Assembly: GCA_028753945.1 (NCBI GenBank)
Contig: JAPNXP010000011.1
Location: 3,782,001-3,846,000, forward strand
Source: Hexactinellida sp. DTS-2022
Taxonomy: Eukaryota > Porifera > Hexactinellida
Direction: 5' to 3'
Length of the DNA stretch: 64,000 nucleotides
Part shown: positions 59,430-64,000 of the stretch, in pieces
Layout of the letters: each line of letters opens with the position of its first letter
Numbering within the stretch: the stretch's first letter is position 1
Translations under genes and position numbers: made by a program
The notes under the pieces: generated by a model
Told to the model about the DNA's origin: nothing
Databases searched by the model: none
The model's input: the letters and a program-made list of their open reading frames with translations, nothing else

Positions 59430-59740
59430 ATATGAATTCCCATTTCCCATTCGCCAATAATAAATTTCATATGCATAAAGTTAACTGATCTCGAGATTTT
59501 AACAGTATTACCATATATGGAAAGGTGTGAACATCGCATAACTTACATTCCACACATATTTCCGATAAACCAATATGACCGTTGGACTCCCAAAATATGA
59601 CTTCCTATACGACAATAGTACATTTCCTGCGTCTAGCATTAGCGGATTACGGGATATCAATAAGTAACAATACTGTTTTAGGCCTACGCTAATTTTACCG
59701 TAAAACGAAGTTTACAGTCCCTATATTAAAGAAGTCCCTG

Positions 59741-60032
59741 CTTTTGGTCAGTATGCTGAACTTGTGGTAATTATATTCATTGAAATTGCAAGATCGATTG
59801 TGGCTTCTATTTCGATGGCGTTGCAATTGATAAGTCTGGAAGGTTTCCAATTCATCGACTGAGGTTCGTATGCAACTATGCAATTGATCAATAAAGGTCT
59901 GCAGTTGATCAACGATGTTTGCAATTGATCAACTTAAAATTCAATGATGAATATTTAATTTTGAATGGATTCAAAATAGGGTTTCCAATTAGAACCTATA
60001 TAGGACAGTTCATAACATCAGCTGAATATCTA
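59741..60032. other. Intergenic with TTGATCAA short repeats
   Basis: AATTGATCAA-type words recur about every 30 bp between 59820 and 59935. Nothing else was recognised. Confidence 0.35.
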
Positions 60033-60905
60033 TCTATACTATTAAAACACAAGGTTATAAAAGTTACCCCTATACATACATACACACATACATGCATACA
60101 GTTCTAAAGTGGTCAGGTCGTGGCTTGATCTGCATAACTAGTGACGTAAGAGTGGTCAGTCCATGGCCTGACCGCTTCCCCCGGCCCTGCATTGTTGCAC
60201 AAGTGGCACAAATGGGAATGTGGATGTATTTCAGTAGAAAATAATCGTAATTTTTATCGACCATGTGGAATTCAAATCTGCAATCAGAACTTGCATATTT
60301 ATAACGTTGAATGTGACAATAATCAAGAAGGTATAACCATTTCCAAACTATGTAAGGGGATGACTATGTAAGGCAGGGGTTCGAAAACTCGCCTTTTTAG
60401 GCCGCATGCGGCCGCCAATGCGTACTGAATATACATGCCATATTCAGGTTAACAACATTCCCTTACAATGTAAGGGAATGTTGTGGCTGATTTTTGGCAT
60501 GCAGGGGTATATTGGGTCTGGCTCGGACAAGTTCGAGTCTTGAACGAAAATTCACAACTACAATGGAATTATGACGTCAATGCCACATTTTTGAAAGTGT
60601 GAAAATCCACCTAATTGCTCATAAGTTTTTAACTCACACTCCATGAGATAGAAACCTGAAAATTTAATACAGTATGCAAATTAATAGTACCAATATATCT
60701 ACTAACCAAAATCACAAATGTGCATACTCATTGTAAAAATATGACCTCATCATGATAATAGTACAAAAAAAGTTTTATTTTGAAAAAAATAAGCTTTCTC
60801 CTTCGCGAGGCACTAAGTGCTGAGTTCAACACACAACAACCGCAAAGCGGTTGTTGTACGGGGTGCCACGTGTCGTGAAGCGACCTAGCAAGCGTAGCGC
60901 GCTAG
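60033..60905 (+). mobile_element. Non-autonomous Helitron D (CTAG-ending family)
   Basis: The 5' end TCTATACTATTAAAACAC at 60033 is preceded by A. The 3' end AGCAAGCGTAGCGCGCTAG (60905) is followed by T. This fits the canonical 5'-TC / CTAG-3' structure with AT insertion and a terminal hairpin (GCAAGCGTAGCGCGC region). Upstream hairpins AACCGCAAAGCGGTT and GTCGTGAAGCGAC resemble those of the CTCG-ending family. Confidence 0.85.
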
Positions 60906-61024
60906 TATATACTAGTTCACTGGTGTTTGTAGAACAAAATTAGCTAGTAAACTGTGTACACGTTAAATTTAATTGTGGTTAGAGTAAAAAGTCAGTTACA
61001 TGGCAATCCTATAGTATCTAGATT

Positions 61025-61520
61025 CTAAAATAAAATTATAGCAAATTTCAAGTAATAAAGCATGTTAAAAAATTCCTTAAAATGTACCAAATTCAAAATT
61101 GGTGCTACCGGCCGCACCAAAGAAGCAATCCGAGAATTCCAGGTCCAATTTCTCTCAAGCGGATTGGAAATATCTCTCCCATTATTATGTACACCACATA
61201 TCCCCAACCTATCTGAAAGCTGCATTCGTAGACAATCAAACTTATTATAAGCCAAATTATAAGCCAATTACATGCATTTTCATCAACAAATGCCAATTCT
61301 CGCGATCTCGTTCGTGCATGGGGCCATGGAACATCCAAATATGTATTCTTCCAAAATATAGTAGGTAGCGAGGGATGCTAGTGATCCTGTTAAAACAGTG
61401 GTTGAGATGAGAAGCAATGGTTCTACCGCATGGCTGTATTAGTACAATAGATAATACAGCCCCTATCACGCCAAATATTGGTACAATTATTGCTACAGTA
61501 TTTGGATCAATCTCATGCTA
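61025..61520 (-). pseudogene. Sugar-porter (MFS, GLUT-like) transporter relic
   Basis: On the minus strand a frame reads IDPNTVAIIVPIFGVIG then VLIQPCGR (about 61440-61515), like the transmembrane segment and GR motif of sugar porters. Another frame reads SFQIGWGYVVYIIMGEIFP (about 61140-61200), matching the GWGPxPW...SEIFPxRxRG signature of transmembrane segment 10 in SLC2-type transporters. A third frame gives a hydrophobic tail. At least two frameshifts separate them, and no start or full-length frame exists. It is a decayed copy or a damaged gene end. The hAT element starting at 61553 lies immediately upstream. Confidence 0.6.
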
Positions 61521-61552
61521 TTTTCCAATAGAGGAGAAGTATAAGAAGTTCC

Positions 61553-63096
61553 AGGGTTGGAAAAAATCATGAATTTTTAAAAAAAATTAAAAAAATCAGA
61601 TTCTTTTGATTTAAATCAGATCTTTTTGATTTTAATCAGATTAAATTGTTTAAATCAGAATTTTTTTAATATCCTTGTTAATTATTATTTGATTCCTAGA
61701 TTTAATGAAACACACTTTACTAACTAACTCATTCATGCAACAGTAAATAATAGAACTTCCTTTTGGACGAACACAACATCGACTTGGCAAATAGATTTTA
61801 TTTATGAGTATTTAGCAGCTTGTATAAAAATACAAGCTTCCCAGCTTTAACAGTTTCTAGCCTGTTCCTCACTTTCGAGTGAACAAAACCAAAGGTTGAA
61901 AAAATTCGCTCTACTCCAGCACTTGACGCTACTGCTCCAAGTATCTTGCGACAAAGTACCATCACATTACTTTCCAGGACGCCTTTCTGAGATTCCCACC
62001 ATGTAAGGGGAGAGATAGTTTGTAAAACTTCTTCTGTAAACATGAATGGCTTGAATGGGCCAGCATCAGCCCTGAAGTTGATCACAGTAGCAAACATGAT
62101 GTATAATCCCGGCTTCATAATTCTAGCCCTACATCAACCTTGTCTTTTGACAAATTTCTACCCCTGTATCTTGGGTCCATTAAGTTAGCTAGGTAGTGGG
62201 CAGAGGTTATCGCCTGTTTGTATCGACCCTGTACTTGATTTGTGACAACAGAGGGAAATAATGAATCCATGTCTCTCTTCAGTGCTTTCCAAACTTCAAC
62301 AGCATCACTCAGTTTGCAACCGTCACTCTGCACTTTATCAAGAGCCACAGCGATTGGCTTCATGCGTTTCAGATAGTCCTCAGCATTCCTCTTGATATTA
62401 ATATCTTGCACTTTCATTGCAATCGTACCGTTAATAATGTCGCGGTGTTCTTCGCACACTTTGAGGATAATTGCCCAGTTTTCCAGATAGCATTGCAGAG
62501 AATCAGCTAGAGTGTTCCAACGAACTTCTTGTGGTAGTACAAGTTTCTTGCCGCCACAGATTTATACCATGCAGCTGGGAGATGGGTATTCCGAAAATAT
62601 TTCACAATCTGAACAATATGTTCCTTCACACCAGGTATTTCGATATCTTTGGCCAAAAGATTGAGAAAGTGCGCAGAACAACCATAAGATATGATGTTTG
62701 TATCAGTAGTATTACTATCAGATGTCAGTTGTCGTCGCATTTTGACCATGTTTGATGCGTTGTCCGTGACAAAAGTACCTACTTTACAATTGTATCTCTG
62801 TTCTGTCGAAATAATAGCAGACGTGGCCACTTCTTGTAGATATTCAGCTGTGTGTGCATGGCCTGATGTATCTACCGTTTCGGCAATGTATCTACCGTTT
62901 CTTCAACAATAGTGAAGGAAGAATGCTCTTTGTAGATCAATGGCAGCTTTTTCATACTTGACTTGACGGATTTCTGTTTCTTTGCTTGTGAGTCTAATCT
63001 TATATCTGACATAATACGTTTGCTCTGGGGAAGAACTTGAATATCCGGATCCAAAATGCATAAATCAGCACTAGCATCATCAGTGGATTCGGGCAC
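61553..63096 (-). pseudogene. hAT transposase (5'-truncated, frameshifted)
   Basis: The right terminus (as read on the minus strand) is near 61553, where CAGGGTTGGAAAAAATCATG looks like a hAT end followed by AAATCAGAT repeats. Coding segments in order are 63096-62872 (acidic/Lys-rich N-terminal part), 62830-62507 (FVTDNASNMVKMRR, then YGCSAHFLNLLAKD), 62459-62115 (helical region, MDPRYRG) and 62118-61798. The last holds the hAT dimerisation signature SSAGVERIFSTFG and SKVRNRL. A 19-bp direct duplication near 62868-62902 (GTATCTACCGTTTC twice) breaks the frame after EETVDT. The N-terminal BED finger and left terminus are missing. This enzyme class could mobilise the hAT MITEs here, but this copy is dead. 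Confidence 0.85.
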
Positions 63097-63249
63097 AGGT
63101 CAAAACGTCTACAAACCAAAACGTCTACAACCAAAAAGTCTACAAGCCAAAATAGGCCAATTTGATCGCTAAGATTCAATCTATAGAGTTTTTTGTATAT
63201 CTATATTTTCTATAAAATAGTTTCATATACTACTACATGTGTTTAATTA
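63097..63249. repeat. Short AAACGTCTACAA tandem repeat and AT-rich DNA
   Basis: CAAAACGTCTACAAACCAAA-type units of about 15 bp occur four times at 63103-63150, directly at the truncated 5' side of the hAT pseudogene. Confidence 0.6.
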
Positions 63250-63416
63250 CAGTCGACTCCGCTTAATGAGCCACCTCGGGACCAGGTTGTTTTGACCCGA
63301 TTAAGCGGAGAAACCGATTAACCGAAAATAATGTAAGCCAAACTGCAATTCTGTCCTATAAATCCTGTGAAATTTTGACCCGATTAACCGGTGGCTCTAT
63401 TAAGCGGAGTTGACTG
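63250..63416. mobile_element. 167-bp TA-flanked MITE
   Basis: The ends CAGTCGACTCCGCTTAATG (63250) and TTAAGCGGAGTTGACTG (ending 63416) are flanked by TA. Internal copies of GACCCGATTAAGCGG / GACCCGATTAACCGG repeat the theme. Confidence 0.85.
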
Positions 63417-63576
63417 TAATTAATTAATCCCCTATGGCCCTATCATTCCAAAAAGTATATGTGTAATGAAGAGTAATGGTTTAATTAAATAATGAAAACA
63501 TGAAACGATAGCCTAAACCACTACAAGAAATATTTGATTTTAATGAATAATTTAACTGTTGCTATATGTCTAATTA

Positions 63577-63837
63577 CTATATTTGTGGTACATTCAGTCT
63601 AGAACATGCACGCAACATATGATTAACTGATATTGCTCCATTTGAATATTGTTCCCAGAGTGACATGATTTCGGCCTGCATATTCTTGTATGTTTTTCTT
63701 TGATAGCGTTTCAGTTTATTTTGTGAAACTAGATTCATTTGCAGAGTAACTATTTGAGACTCCTTGTGCAGATGTTCTATTAATAGATAAAGCTGTAATT
63801 GACCTCGTCTGGCTCTAGTATTTAGCCGTCCAGACAT
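63577..63837 (-). CDS. Small uncharacterised protein, 86 residues
   Basis: The frame has a true ATG (63835-63837) and an uninterrupted 86-residue reading. It is basic and helical, with no signal peptide or membrane segment. The stretch KTYKNMQAEIMSLWEQYSNG reads like a helix. The region vaguely resembles the tail of MULE-type transposases (as in the neighbouring remnant at 50100-50330), but the resemblance is too weak to assign. It lies 46 bp from a Helitron 3' end. Confidence 0.3.
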   Translation of the reverse strand: MSGRLNTRARRGQLQLYLLIEHLHKESQIVTLQMNLVSQNKLKRYQRKTYKNMQAEIMSLWEQYSNGAISVNHMLRACSRLNVPQI

Positions 63838-63882
63838 AATGATTATACATTCACAAGCTGCAGGATTCCATATTTATATACA

Positions 63883-64000
63883 CGAGCCCTTCGGTCTCGG
63901 TCGCTTCGCGACGGATCACTCTCTCACAAAAGTCGCTTCGCGACTTTTGTTCGTTCGTGTTAAGCACTACGCGATACAATTAACGGCCGCTTCGCGGCCT
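63883..64000 (-). mobile_element. Helitron 3' terminus running off the window
   Basis: Read on the minus strand, the element ends GACCGAAGGGCTCG at 63883, followed by T. It carries the three hairpins GGCCGCGAAGCGGCC, AAAGTCGCGAAGCGACTTT and GTCGCGAAGCGAC. It is nearly identical to the ends at 38526, 51486 and 52735. The body lies to the right of the window. Confidence 0.9.

Larger units (their letters stand above)
54930..59740. mobile_element. Nested inverted-repeat complex (outer element)
   Basis: The outer arms begin CAGGGACATCTTTAATATAG at 54930 and end CTATATTAAAGAAGTCCCTG at 59740. The right arm is contiguous (about 59430-59740). The left arm is split: 54930-54985 continues at 57249-57503 after the fold-back element. 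The copies agree closely, including ATTAGCGTAGGCCT and CGTAATCCGCTAATGCTAG. No flanking duplication was found. Confidence 0.8.

Overview
The window looks like a piece of an AT-rich animal nuclear genome. The evidence is split genes with GT-AG introns of only 55-76 nt, no bacterial-style operons, and a dense cover of eukaryotic transposons (Helitron, Ty3/gypsy, hAT, MULE, mariner/pogo-like MITEs). The tiny introns and the RNF213-type gene would suit a sponge or another early-branching animal, but nothing here proves the taxon.

Only one host gene is well supported. It is the 3' end of a plus-strand RNF213 (mysterin)-like gene, with exons at 627-885, 960-1239, 1304-1513, 1590-1679, 40651-40820 and 40876-41026. 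The first three introns seen and the last are 55-76 nt. The fourth is about 39 kb and holds everything between 1.7 and 40.6 kb. The reading phase matches at every junction, including across the giant intron.

Inside that intron lies a stack of nested minus-strand elements. A decayed autonomous Helitron (HUH Rep, helicase, C-terminal OTU domain) has its 5' end at 35144 and probably its 3' end near 2.8 kb. A 20.9-kb element at 5850-26788, bounded by hAT-type ends and a perfect 8-bp target duplication, splits it. That giant element encodes no recognisable transposase. It carries a satellite-like array with 17 copies of a ~115-bp palindrome, two reversals of array polarity, and 16 copies of a 35-bp hairpin micro-element. 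Smaller hAT MITEs with perfect 8-bp duplications also interrupt the Helitron. To the right are a Ty3/gypsy remnant (35.15-38.3 kb, minus) and a non-autonomous Helitron (38526-40101, minus).

The region from 41.0 to 64.0 kb is transposon debris. In order it holds a mariner-like MITE, a 2.2-kb fold-back element, a GC-richer Gag-like ORF (45588-46067), a MULE (46069-50046) whose transposase ends in a RING finger, a second MULE/RING remnant in the opposite orientation, and three Helitrons, two of them joined head to tail (50923-53478). A nested inverted-repeat complex (54930-59740), another Helitron (60033-60905), a sugar-transporter relic, a hAT transposase pseudogene (61553-63096), and the 3' terminus of one more Helitron running off the right edge follow.

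The window is therefore best read as a transposon palimpsest. Target-site duplications and paired arms give a relative order of insertion, and one functional-looking gene is stretched across it.
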